Shown one piece after another: positions 1-7,820 of a stretch of 64,000 bases of DNA. The position numbers and the translations under genes are program-made. Positions within the stretch are counted from its first letter, which is position 1, and the number at the start of each line of letters is the position of its first letter. Source of the stretch: Sphingobacterium detergens. Lineage in GTDB: Bacteria; Bacteroidota; Bacteroidia; Sphingobacteriales; Sphingobacteriaceae. Under the pieces are notes generated by a model. It did not search any database, was not told the origin of the DNA, and worked only from the letters and a program-made list of their open reading frames with translations. Where the stretch lies: contig NZ_RAPY01000003.1 of the NCBI RefSeq assembly GCF_003610355.1, positions 558,001 to 622,000 of the forward strand, given 5' to 3'.

Positions 1-24
1 ATATTGCCGCTCATTTAATTTAGC

Positions 25-1485
25 ATGTCATCGCAAACGGGAAATGACTCTTTAAAATCAAAAACAACAAAAGGATTGCTATGGGGTGGTATGGCCAGTA
101 TCATCCAGCAGTTTTTGGGCTTCGGCTTCGGCATTCTACTAAATCGTAAACTAACAGCAGAAGATTACGGTTTAGTAGCCATGATTACCATATTCTCTGT
201 TCTTGCCTCAGCATTTCAAGAGAGCGGATTTGTGTATGGGATTGTCAATAAAAAAGAAGTTCAACATAAAGACTACAATGCCGTATTCTGGACAAGTGTT
301 GGAATAGGTACATTTATTTATATTGTATTATTCTTTTCAGCTCCTCTCATTGCCCTGTACTACAACCAGCCGGTACTTGTTGAACTCAGTCGATTCACCT
401 TTCTGTCCTTCTGGTTAGGAAGTTTCGGGATTGCGCATAACGCCTACCTTTTCCGCAATTTAAAGATCAAGGAAAGAGTGATCACCGGGACTTTGGCCCT
501 TATCTTATCAAATACAATTGGTATCTATTTAGCCTATAAAGGTTATGCCTATTGGGCATTTGCGGTCCAGATCGTTTCCTATAGCGGTTTTAATATGCTT
601 GGCTTTTGGTATTTCTCCAAATTCAAGCCCTCATTTACCTTTGATTTCAGTCCTATCCGCGATATTCTAGGGTTTAGCAGTAAAATACTGGTTACCAATA
701 TTTTTATCAATATTAATAAAAACATATATGCGGCAATTTTGGGAAAACATTATACAACCGAAGAACTAGGATATACTGTTCAACCAAATAAATGGAGCCA
801 AATGGCGCAGTCTATTTTAACCAATATGGTTAATAACGTCACACAACCTATCCTACGTGAGATAGAAGACGATAAGGACAGACAGGTTCGTGTATTCCGC
901 AAGCTCATCTCCTTTACGGCTTTTTTAGCTTTTCCAATGTTATTTGGTTTAACAACCGTTGCACAAGACTTCATTACGATTACAATAACCGAAAAATGGC
1001 AGCAAAGTGCTATCTTTCTTCAGATTTTCTGTATTGGAGCTGCTTTTGACTCAGTAAGCAATGTCTTCTCCAGCCTGATTATCAGCAAGGGTAAGTCCCA
1101 GATCTATATGCGAAATATCGTTGTTTTTGGTTTACTTCAAATCGCTATTTTAGTCTTTGGCAAATCGCTTGGCATTGAAATGCTCATCGCCCTAACCTCC
1201 GGATTAAATGCCTTATGGATATTTGTCTGGTACGCTTCGGCTAAACCCTATATGACCTATTCATTCCGTTATCTAATTCAGGATGTTTTTTCATATGCTG
1301 TATTAGCCGGTATCAGCTGTTTGGCAGCACACTATGCCACCGCATCCATTGCCAACCTGTACCTTCGGTTTGCAAGTACTATCGCTGTCGCTGTATGTGC
1401 ATATATTATCGTCAATAGAGTCTTTAAGCCGAGTATTTTGCTTGAATTATTCAGCTATTTCATCACAGTTATCCGAAAAAAATAG
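25..1485 (+). CDS. Wzx-type lipopolysaccharide/O-unit flippase
   Basis: Predicted integral membrane protein of the MOP (polysaccharide transporter) superfamily that would flip lipid-linked oligosaccharide units across the inner membrane. The 486-residue product is hydrophobic throughout, with about 12-14 membrane segments starting near residue 20. The N-terminal region (KGLLWGGMASIIQQF, then LNRKLTAEDYGLVAM) matches the WzxC/Wzx layout, and the length is normal for the family. It is followed with no gap by three glycosyltransferases, so it belongs to a surface polysaccharide operon that probably continues to the left of the window. The transported sugar cannot be told from sequence. Confidence is high for the family and low for the substrate. 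Confidence 0.88.
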   Translation: MSSQTGNDSLKSKTTKGLLWGGMASIIQQFLGFGFGILLNRKLTAEDYGLVAMITIFSVLASAFQESGFVYGIVNKKEVQHKDYNAVFWTSVGIGTFIYIVLFFSAPLIALYYNQPVLVELSRFTFLSFWLGSFGIAHNAYLFRNLKIKERVITGTLALILSNTIGIYLAYKGYAYWAFAVQIVSYSGFNMLGFWYFSKFKPSFTFDFSPIRDILGFSSKILVTNIFININKNIYAAILGKHYTTEELGYTVQPNKWSQMAQSILTNMVNNVTQPILREIEDDKDRQVRVFRKLISFTAFLAFPMLFGLTTVAQDFITITITEKWQQSAIFLQIFCIGAAFDSVSNVFSSLIISKGKSQIYMRNIVVFGLLQIAILVFGKSLGIEMLIALTSGLNALWIFVWYASAKPYMTYSFRYLIQDVFSYAVLAGISCLAAHYATASIANLYLRFASTIAVAVCAYIIVNRVFKPSILLELFSYFITVIRKK

Positions 1486-2358
1486 ATGGCCAAGATTCTC
1501 ACCATAATCGTTTCTTATAATTTTGAACCTTGGATTCACAAATGCCTGCACAGTTTGTTATTATCAAGCCATCCAACGGATATCCTTGTTATAGATAATA
1601 ACTCAAGGGATCATACTTCCCGTATCATCAAAGAAACTTATCCTGCTGTTAGGCTGATAGAAAGTCCCGAAAACCTCGGTTTTGGAAAAGCCAACAACAT
1701 TGGATTGACTATCGCCCTAGAGGAAGATTATGACTACGCCTTTTTGGTCAATCAGGACGCTTGGATAGATCAGAACTGCATCGCCAACCTGATCAAGGTA
1801 AACACTGCAAACATGGGAATTATTTCCCCCATCCACTACGATGGTACGGAGGAAAAACTCGACCATGGCTTCTCAGTCTATACGAAGCATACGCAGTTTG
1901 AAAATTCCTACCGAACTTGCTCATTCGTCAATGCTGCTTTTTGGTTGATACCAAAAGCTGTCATCAAAAAAGTCGGCGGTTTTTCTCCAATTTTCTTCCA
2001 TTATGGAGAAGATAAAGATTATGCCAACCGCATCCATTATTATGGATTGAACTTTGTATTAGCCGAAGATGCCAAGGCTTATCACGACAGACAGCAGCGC
2101 CAAGTAGATCGCAAAGCTTTTCTAAAGAGCGAATTCGTCTATCATCTGACAGAATATTGCAATATCAATTATACGTTTACAAAGGCTTTCTCAATGGCGA
2201 TATTAGCGAGCGTAAAGAAAATGCTGACTTCTTTGGGTAAAGGTCGTATTTTTGAAACAAGAAGTTATTTCAATATTGCTTTTAGACTATTGGGTAAGAC
2301 CATGGAAGTCCGTGATACCCGTCAGGCTAATAAAAAGGCTTTTAACAAAATTTTTTGA
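1486..2358 (+). CDS. Glycosyltransferase family 2 (rhamnosyltransferase-like)
   Basis: Predicted cytoplasmic GT-A fold glycosyltransferase adding one sugar to a lipid-linked oligosaccharide. The N-terminus has the GT2 start TIIVSYNFEPW, then VIDNNSRDHT, the NLGFGKANNIG segment and an acidic VNQDAWI motif near residue 92 in the usual DXD position. A second acidic cluster (HYGEDKDYANR) near residue 178 fits the acceptor/base region. The length of 290 aa is usual for the family. The start codon directly follows the flippase stop codon, which suggests translational coupling. Donor and acceptor are unknown; the closest familiar type is the WcaA/RfbF-like rhamnosyltransferase group. Confidence 0.85.
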   Translation: MAKILTIIVSYNFEPWIHKCLHSLLLSSHPTDILVIDNNSRDHTSRIIKETYPAVRLIESPENLGFGKANNIGLTIALEEDYDYAFLVNQDAWIDQNCIANLIKVNTANMGIISPIHYDGTEEKLDHGFSVYTKHTQFENSYRTCSFVNAAFWLIPKAVIKKVGGFSPIFFHYGEDKDYANRIHYYGLNFVLAEDAKAYHDRQQRQVDRKAFLKSEFVYHLTEYCNINYTFTKAFSMAILASVKKMLTSLGKGRIFETRSYFNIAFRLLGKTMEVRDTRQANKKAFNKIF

Positions 2359-2361
2359 TAG

Positions 2362-3276
2362 ATGAACAGTCTTGCTCCAGTCTTACTCTTTGTGTATAAT
2401 CGTCCAGCGCATACGCTAAAGACTCTTGCAGCACTTGAGAGAAACAAGTATGCTGACCAGACCATTCTCTATATTTATTCGGATGCGGCAAAAGATGAGC
2501 GCGCGATTGAGGCTGTAGAAGAGGTACGTCGGATTATAAAAAAACCTTGGTATTTTAAACAGGTCAAAATTGTCGAGCGGGACAAAAATTGGGGCTTAGC
2601 TGCGAATGTCATTGACGGTGTTACCAAAGTCGTGCAAGAACATGGGCAGATTATAGTCTTAGAAGATGATCTTGAAACATCAGCATTTGCTCTCGATTAC
2701 TTTAATAAAGCACTAGACCGCTATAAAGAGGACGAACAGGTCATGCAGATCAGTGGCTACGGCTATCCGGTAAAAAATCTGAATGAGCTTCCTGAAACGT
2801 TTTTCTTTCGAGTCGCCAATAGCTGGGGTTGGGCGACATGGGATCGTGCTTGGCAACATTTCAACCCCAACATAGATGAGCTTGTTTCCGATTTTTCGGA
2901 AGAACAGATTCATCAGTTCAGTATTGAAGGAAAAGAGAACTTTTGGAAGCAGGTACAGGAGCTTCGCACGGGAAAGATCAACTCCTGGGCAATACGTTGG
3001 TACGCTTCGGTATTCAAAAAAAATGGACTAGTTTTGTATCCGAGGAATTCGATGACACAGAATATCGGTAACGATGGTTCGGGCACTCATACAGCTGCAG
3101 AATCAACCTATCAGGTCACTTTAGCAGATCATCCTGTACATGCTTTCCCTACCGAAATAGCGGAGAATGTACAAGGGTATGAAGCTATAAAATATTTCTA
3201 CGCACATCGGAAAGGTTCTTTATTCAATCGGGGCATCCGATTCCTCAAGAAAAAAATTAACAAATTCAAGAAATAG
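2362..3276 (+). CDS. Glycosyltransferase, GNT-I/GT2-like nucleotide-sugar transferase
   Basis: Predicted GT-A fold glycosyltransferase of the polysaccharide operon. The protein starts with PVLLFVYNRPAHTLKTLAAL, has the acidic metal-binding motif VLEDDLE near residue 101, and carries the NSWGWATWDRAWQHFN signature near residue 152, which is typical of bacterial family-2 enzymes related to N-acetylglucosaminyltransferase I. At 304 aa it is full length. It starts 3 bp after the previous stop and ends 2 bp before the next gene, so it is co-transcribed. The sugar specificity cannot be assigned. A lysine-rich C-terminal tail could contact the membrane surface. Confidence 0.82.
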   Translation: MNSLAPVLLFVYNRPAHTLKTLAALERNKYADQTILYIYSDAAKDERAIEAVEEVRRIIKKPWYFKQVKIVERDKNWGLAANVIDGVTKVVQEHGQIIVLEDDLETSAFALDYFNKALDRYKEDEQVMQISGYGYPVKNLNELPETFFFRVANSWGWATWDRAWQHFNPNIDELVSDFSEEQIHQFSIEGKENFWKQVQELRTGKINSWAIRWYASVFKKNGLVLYPRNSMTQNIGNDGSGTHTAAESTYQVTLADHPVHAFPTEIAENVQGYEAIKYFYAHRKGSLFNRGIRFLKKKINKFKK

Positions 3277-3278
3277 AC

Positions 3279-4034
3279 ATGTCTGCTCATCCAAAATTTT
3301 CAATCATCACTGTCGTTTACAATAATGTGCGGGATATTGAGCATACCATCACATCTGTTGTTAACCAGACTTACGACAATATTGAATATATCGTCATTGA
3401 CGGGGAATCATCCGATGGCACTTTAGCCGTTATTCAAAAATATCAGGATAAAATTGCGGTCTTATTATCTGAAAAAGACAAAGGAATTTACGATGCGATG
3501 AACAAAGGCCTTGCTTTGGCTACAGGCGACTATGTTCTCTTTTTGAATTCCGGCGATGAAATATACGATCTCAACAGCATCGAAAACCTAGCGAAGCTCA
3601 GTGATGATGCCGATATCCTCTATGGTGAAACGATACTGATAGATGACAATAGGGCTTTTATTGGTGAACGAAGGCATAAGGTCCCTGCAAATTTCGACTG
3701 GAAGAGTTTTCGTTATGGCATGAATATCTGTCATCAGGCCATTTATATCAAACGGAGTATTGCAGAACCGTATGATCTCAATTATAAGTTATGCGCGGAT
3801 ATAGATTGGGTCATTCGCTGTGCTAAAAAGGCAAATAAATCTGTTAATGCCCATCAATATGTAGCGCGCTATCTCGTGGGCGGGATGTCAAAACAGAAAC
3901 ATAAGGAGTCGCTAAAAGAACGCTTCGCCATCTTCAAACACTATTACGGCACCATTCCCAATTTATTCAATCATGGGATCATCGCTTTAAAAGCGATCTG
4001 GTACCGCATTAATTACGGAAAACCCCAAGACTAA
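3279..4034 (+). CDS. Glycosyltransferase family 2 (WcaE/colanic-type)
   Basis: Third glycosyltransferase of the operon, 251 aa. It shows the compact GT2 domain: KFSIITVVYNN at the start, VIDGESSDGT near residue 40, EKDKGIYDAMNKGL near residue 67 and the acidic LNSGDEIY motif near residue 91, where the DXD equivalent is SGDE. CADIDWVIRCAK near residue 172 is the usual downstream acceptor-site block. This motif set matches the WcaE/WbbB-type transferases that build repeat units of exopolysaccharides. The stop overlaps the next start by 1 bp (TAATG), so the following DUF3820 gene is probably translated from the same message. Confidence 0.86.
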   Translation: MSAHPKFSIITVVYNNVRDIEHTITSVVNQTYDNIEYIVIDGESSDGTLAVIQKYQDKIAVLLSEKDKGIYDAMNKGLALATGDYVLFLNSGDEIYDLNSIENLAKLSDDADILYGETILIDDNRAFIGERRHKVPANFDWKSFRYGMNICHQAIYIKRSIAEPYDLNYKLCADIDWVIRCAKKANKSVNAHQYVARYLVGGMSKQKHKESLKERFAIFKHYYGTIPNLFNHGIIALKAIWYRINYGKPQD

Positions 4035-4249
4035 TGCTAAATCCTGAAATCCTCACTGAACTTGTAACAGTTAAAATGCCTTTCGGCAAATATCAAGGCT
4101 ACACCTTATGCAATCTTCCGGAGCCTTATTTGGTCTGGTACAATCAAAAAGGATTTCCTAAAGGCAAATTAGGACAGCAACTGGCCACACTTTATGAGAT
4201 CAAGCTAAACGGCCTGGAGTATCTTCTGGAACCTTTGAAGAAAAGGTGA
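4034..4249 (+). CDS. DUF3820 family protein
   Basis: Small 71-residue soluble protein. The motif MPFGKYQGYTLCNLPEPYLVW and the closing block GKLGQQLATLYEIK match the DUF3820 family (putative quorum-sensing-regulated virulence factor family), whose biochemical role is not established. It contains no signal peptide or membrane segment. Its start overlaps the stop of the upstream glycosyltransferase by 1 bp, so it is the last gene of the polysaccharide operon as seen here; this may be read-through linkage rather than a role in polysaccharide synthesis. Confidence 0.8.
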   Translation: MLNPEILTELVTVKMPFGKYQGYTLCNLPEPYLVWYNQKGFPKGKLGQQLATLYEIKLNGLEYLLEPLKKR

Positions 4250-4282
4250 CGAAGGTCATTTCCTTCCATTTATTATTTTTTG

Positions 4283-4290
4283 TAGCTTTG
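4283..4290 (+). promoter_or_regulatory. Bacteroidota -7 promoter box for trhO
   Basis: TAGCTTTG matches the Bacteroidota -7 consensus TAnnTTTG. It lies 44 bp before the first ATG of trhO and after the end of the polysaccharide operon, so trhO has its own promoter. No clear TTG -33 element is seen at the expected distance. Confidence 0.5.
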
Positions 4291-4334
4291 CAGTGAATTT
4301 ATTTTTGCATTAAACGCCGTTTGCAGCGGTATCA

Positions 4335-5330
4335 ATGAATATCATGACACAATATCAAACATTGCTGTACTATTGTTACAGCCCTATCGAAAACGCAGAA
4401 CAGTTTGCGACTGATCACCTTGAATTTTGTAAATCACTTGACTTAGTAGGACGTATTATCGTCGCTGATGAAGGCTTGAATGGTACCGTTTCGGGGACCA
4501 CTGAAGCTTGTCAGCAATATATGGATGCAATTTATGCGGATGGTCGTTTTAACAAAACAGAATTTAAAATCGATCATGTTGAAGAACCTTCTTTCATCAA
4601 AATGCACTGTCGCTACAAAGCTGAAATCGTGCACTCTGGCCTAAGAGATCCAAAAGAAATTGATCCAAACCGCCAAACAGGTGTGCATCTGGAACCAAAA
4701 GATTTCTTGGCGATGAAAGACCAAGAAGATGTCGTTGTATTAGATGTCCGTTCAAACTACGAGCATAATGTAGGTCACTTTAAAAATGCGGTGACTTTGG
4801 ACATTGACAACTTCCGCGAGTTTCCAGAAAAAATCAAAGAGCTTGAACAATATAGAGGAAAAAAAATATTGACCTATTGTACTGGTGGGATCAAATGTGA
4901 AAAAGCTTCTGCCCTATTGTTAAAAGAGGGATTTGAGGATGTCTACCAATTGCATGGTGGAATCATTAAATATGGCAAAGAAGCAGGTGGTGAAGATTTC
5001 GAAGGACAGTGTTATGTCTTTGACAATCGTGTCACAGTAGATGTTAACTCGGTCAATCCATCGGTCGTATCAACTTGTTTCAATTGTGGCAAACAGACAA
5101 CCAAGATGATCAATTGCGCTAATCCTGTCTGTAATGAACATTTCACGCAATGCGACGAGTGTGGTGAGGAAATGGACGGCTGTTGTTCGGTTGCCTGCAA
5201 AGAAAGCCCGAATAAACGAGAATATGATGGTACAGGATACTATGTAAAGGTACCTCAACCAGTCAACGTAGACAAAATCAGTAAGAGAAAACATAAGAAT
5301 TTTCCACCGAAAGTAACGGTAGAAGATTAA
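4335..5330 (+). CDS. trhO: tRNA uridine(34) hydroxylase TrhO (YceA family, rhodanese domain)
   Basis: Predicted cytoplasmic enzyme that hydroxylates uridine 34 in the tRNA anticodon, the oxygen-dependent route to 5-hydroxyuridine. The product has the N-terminal YceA acylphosphatase-like domain (to about residue 95), a rhodanese domain (about 125-225) with the active-site loop YCTGGIKCEKAS, and a C-terminal cysteine cluster (CFNCGK, then several CxxC pairs) that probably binds zinc. The length of 331 aa fits. Two ATG codons lie close together (4335 and 4344); the second gives the more typical start MTQYQTLLYY. It has its own -7 box and ends at a strong bidirectional terminator. Confidence 0.92.
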   Translation: MNIMTQYQTLLYYCYSPIENAEQFATDHLEFCKSLDLVGRIIVADEGLNGTVSGTTEACQQYMDAIYADGRFNKTEFKIDHVEEPSFIKMHCRYKAEIVHSGLRDPKEIDPNRQTGVHLEPKDFLAMKDQEDVVVLDVRSNYEHNVGHFKNAVTLDIDNFREFPEKIKELEQYRGKKILTYCTGGIKCEKASALLLKEGFEDVYQLHGGIIKYGKEAGGEDFEGQCYVFDNRVTVDVNSVNPSVVSTCFNCGKQTTKMINCANPVCNEHFTQCDECGEEMDGCCSVACKESPNKREYDGTGYYVKVPQPVNVDKISKRKHKNFPPKVTVED

Positions 5331-5335
5331 TTCAA

Positions 5336-5389
5336 TACAACATAAAAAAAGTCTGTAACTGATCAGTTACAGACTTTTTTTATGTTGTA
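5336..5389. terminator. 54-bp perfect palindrome, bidirectional terminator
   Basis: All 27 base pairs of this palindrome match, centred between 5362 and 5363, with GTCTGTAACTGA as the GC-containing stem and A7/T7 tracts outside it. It sits between the convergent trhO and DUF937 genes. The T-tracts on both strands make it a bidirectional intrinsic terminator; outer ACAT/ATGT arms extend the pairing beyond the usual stem. Confidence 0.85.
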
Positions 5390-5397
5390 AGATTGCT

Positions 5398-6078
5398 TTA
5401 CTTCGCAAACATTCCTGCGATCGAGTCAAGGATATTTCCTTTGGATTGACCATCGTTACTTTTATCAAAGAAGCTGCCGGCCAAACCGCCCAACATATCA
5501 GTCATACTACCGCCTGTAGAAGCCTGTTGTGTTTCTTGTGCAGGCTCTTCCTGTCCGCCTCCTAGAAATGAACCGAGAATCCCTCCTAGCATACCACCCC
5601 CGGCACCTTGCTGTCCACCACCACCTAAAACAGATCCAATCAGGTCACCAATACCACCGCCACTAGACGCCTGTTTTTGTTGACCTAAATAACTCATGAC
5701 AATAGGCGCTAACGTTGCTAAAACCCCAGTTACCTGAGCAGAGCTAATACCAGCTTTATCGGCAATATTCTGTGTCACCACCTCTGTGTTTTGTCCAAAC
5801 ATATGGTTGACAATCTTATTCCCGTCGTCAGATCCACCCTGACCAAATAAATCACCTATCTTATCGAAGATACCTCCACCGCTATGTTGATCGATCGCTT
5901 TGTCAATGTTTTCCGATTGACCTTTGTTTTTTGCATTGTAGTTCAATGCTGCAATCATTAAAGGAACAGCCGCTGCCACAATCCATTTTGCTTTGGATTC
6001 ACTGACGCCTGTCATTTTAGAAATGGCTTCTATTGCTTTCGAGCCAACTCCTCCTGTAACTAAGTCTGTTAAGTTCAT
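5398..6078 (-). CDS. DUF937 domain protein (YidB-like)
   Basis: 226-residue protein of unknown biochemical role. The first 150 residues form the helical DUF937 domain (MNLTDLVTGGVGSKAIEAIS, then a repeated pattern in which each half carries a short helix and a G-rich turn). The C-terminal third is a low-complexity Gly/Gln-rich stretch with repeated LGGxLGS-like segments. There is no signal peptide or clear membrane span. It stands alone between two terminators. Family members are widespread in Bacteroidota and Proteobacteria. Function is not assigned. Confidence 0.8.
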   Translation of the reverse strand: MNLTDLVTGGVGSKAIEAISKMTGVSESKAKWIVAAAVPLMIAALNYNAKNKGQSENIDKAIDQHSGGGIFDKIGDLFGQGGSDDGNKIVNHMFGQNTEVVTQNIADKAGISSAQVTGVLATLAPIVMSYLGQQKQASSGGGIGDLIGSVLGGGGQQGAGGGMLGGILGSFLGGGQEEPAQETQQASTGGSMTDMLGGLAGSFFDKSNDGQSKGNILDSIAGMFAK

Positions 6079-6151
6079 AAATCTTCGTTTATAGTTATGA
6101 TGAAGATAACGATTTTTTATGAGGAGTTTAGAAAATATATACCAACAACAG

Positions 6152-6185
6152 AAAGCCCTGTGGAGTCTTCACTACACAGGGCTTT
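6152..6185. terminator. Hairpin terminator-like element
   Basis: Stem AAAGCCCTGTG pairs with CACAGGGCTTT around a 12-nt loop and is followed by TTTT. It lies upstream of the DUF937 start on the minus strand and beyond the end of the DUF5689 gene, so it probably stops read-through from the SusC operon. Confidence 0.6.
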
Positions 6186-6219
6186 TATAGGGTCAATTTC
6201 TATTTGATATGCACAGACC

Positions 6220-6269
6220 GAACAATAAAAGAGATTGGCGATAGTTATCGCTAATTTCTTTTATTGTTC
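6220..6269 (-). terminator. Hairpin terminator overlapping the DUF5689 stop codon
   Basis: Two 17-nt arms (6220-6236 and 6253-6269), with one mismatch, enclose an inner GCGAT/ATCGC stem and an AGTT loop. The right arm contains the stop codon and last two codons of the DUF5689 gene, so the terminator of the SusC-SusD-DUF5689 operon is partly built from coding sequence. The A/T-rich outer stem supplies the T-rich side. Confidence 0.6.
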
Positions 6270-7787
6270 AATCTTCGTAGATAATTCGTTTTCGATTTCA
6301 GTCAGCGTAGAAGCTTTTGTCATCTCAATATTATTCTGGGATCGAGCTGAAGTCCATCTCGCCAGAGATGTATTATATACCCCACCCAAACTCACAAAAT
6401 ACCCCACATCCGATGTATTATATTTCAGGAAAATATTATTTGTTCCTGCCATAAAAAACGGCTGCGCCTTTAATGACAATGGATCTATCACATCATAATA
6501 ATCGTTGTTGGTAATCCGATACCCTTTGGTACCATCCGTTAATGCACCTCCACCAGAAATATACATAACATCTACAGGCTTGATTGCTTCTGTGACTGTT
6601 GTTGTGTTAAATACCGCGATACCAAAGGCATTACCGCTATTCGCCATCAGACCGCCCGTTTTATTACCAATGCCATCGAAACCATCTTTGGTAACATAAT
6701 CATAATTCAGGACCCATTTTGCATTTGAAATATCCGTAGAGCTCGAACCATTAATCAATTTATATTTTCCACCAACGTAGAAATACTGGCCCTTTGTAAC
6801 AGTTCCAGAAGTAATATTTAGTTTATAGGTGCGCATTCCCCCTGTAGCCCAACCTTTTGCCGGAACCCCGGTCGGAGTCGACGCATTAGCATTATTACTA
6901 ACGATAACTGAATAAGGTGTCTTTGTAAAATCGATATCTTCTATCGCCAAAAGTTGAATATATTCGTAATTTCCATCACTACCTTTTACATCACTGGCAA
7001 ATCCGGAAATAGCTACGGGTGTATGTTCAATCACTGAACTTAGCTCCTGAATATCTGATTCTCTACGTAAAACCTCATAAGGAACAAGATTACCGTCAGC
7101 ACCTTGTTTATTAAAAATCACGCCAAAATAATTTGCTAAAACACTTAGATTCTTTTTCGCAAATTTGGCGGATGATTTGGTTACCATATTTAAATTTCCG
7201 AAACCGTCATTAAGGGTCTTTTGTCCCTCTAAAATATCTCCAGCTGCCGGTAAAGGGTTAAAACCGCCTTTAACAATCGCGACTAAAGTGCTTTCATATT
7301 TATCGGGATTTACTAAAATATCTTTTGCCGTAACACGATTATTGGGAATTGGTCTATCGGAAGCAATTTTCACGATATTTGATTCTAAAACATTCTTTAA
7401 TTGAAGAACCCCATCTTCCCTGGTCAACTCACTACCTACAATATTGATTTCTAAAGAATCCCCAATTATATAATTTTCAGCCGCCTTACCTAGGGGGATT
7501 GTTATTCCCCGAAGTTGATTCAAACGCCTACGATCTTGAATTACTAAGTAGCCCTCCGGGAAGTTACCTTCTCGATGATCCGAAACTACCACACCAGCAA
7601 TCGTCGTGGAGCCATCCAAATTGTCTTGACTTATTTGTACTGATTGCCCTTTGTAGATACTCCGAACATCAAAAATACCTATATATGAACTTATCACCCC
7701 TCCTGGGTAATTTCCATCTTTGCTACATGAACCGAGGGACAAAACTCCCATCACGCTCACTATTGTGTAAAGAATATATTTCTTCAT
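6261..7787 (-). CDS. DUF5689 domain surface lipoprotein
   Basis: 508-residue predicted outer-membrane lipoprotein. The N-terminus is a lipoprotein signal peptide with lipobox LGSCS (Cys21). Residues about 35-260 carry the DUF5689 region: YKGQSVQ, ISGFASD-type beta strands and an OB-fold-like repeat seen twice (VVVSDHREGNFPEGYLVIQD near 67 and VAISGFASDVKGSDGNYEYI near 258). The C-terminal half is beta-rich with no recognised domain. It is the third gene of the SusC/SusD operon, 33 bp after susD, where such proteins probably act as surface ligand-binding partners. The substrate is unknown. Confidence 0.82.
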   Translation of the reverse strand: MKKYILYTIVSVMGVLSLGSCSKDGNYPGGVISSYIGIFDVRSIYKGQSVQISQDNLDGSTTIAGVVVSDHREGNFPEGYLVIQDRRRLNQLRGITIPLGKAAENYIIGDSLEINIVGSELTREDGVLQLKNVLESNIVKIASDRPIPNNRVTAKDILVNPDKYESTLVAIVKGGFNPLPAAGDILEGQKTLNDGFGNLNMVTKSSAKFAKKNLSVLANYFGVIFNKQGADGNLVPYEVLRRESDIQELSSVIEHTPVAISGFASDVKGSDGNYEYIQLLAIEDIDFTKTPYSVIVSNNANASTPTGVPAKGWATGGMRTYKLNITSGTVTKGQYFYVGGKYKLINGSSSTDISNAKWVLNYDYVTKDGFDGIGNKTGGLMANSGNAFGIAVFNTTTVTEAIKPVDVMYISGGGALTDGTKGYRITNNDYYDVIDPLSLKAQPFFMAGTNNIFLKYNTSDVGYFVSLGGVYNTSLARWTSARSQNNIEMTKASTLTEIENELSTKIEQ

Positions 7788-7820
7788 TGTCTGCTAATTA
7801 AAATTTCTGGAAAAATCACC

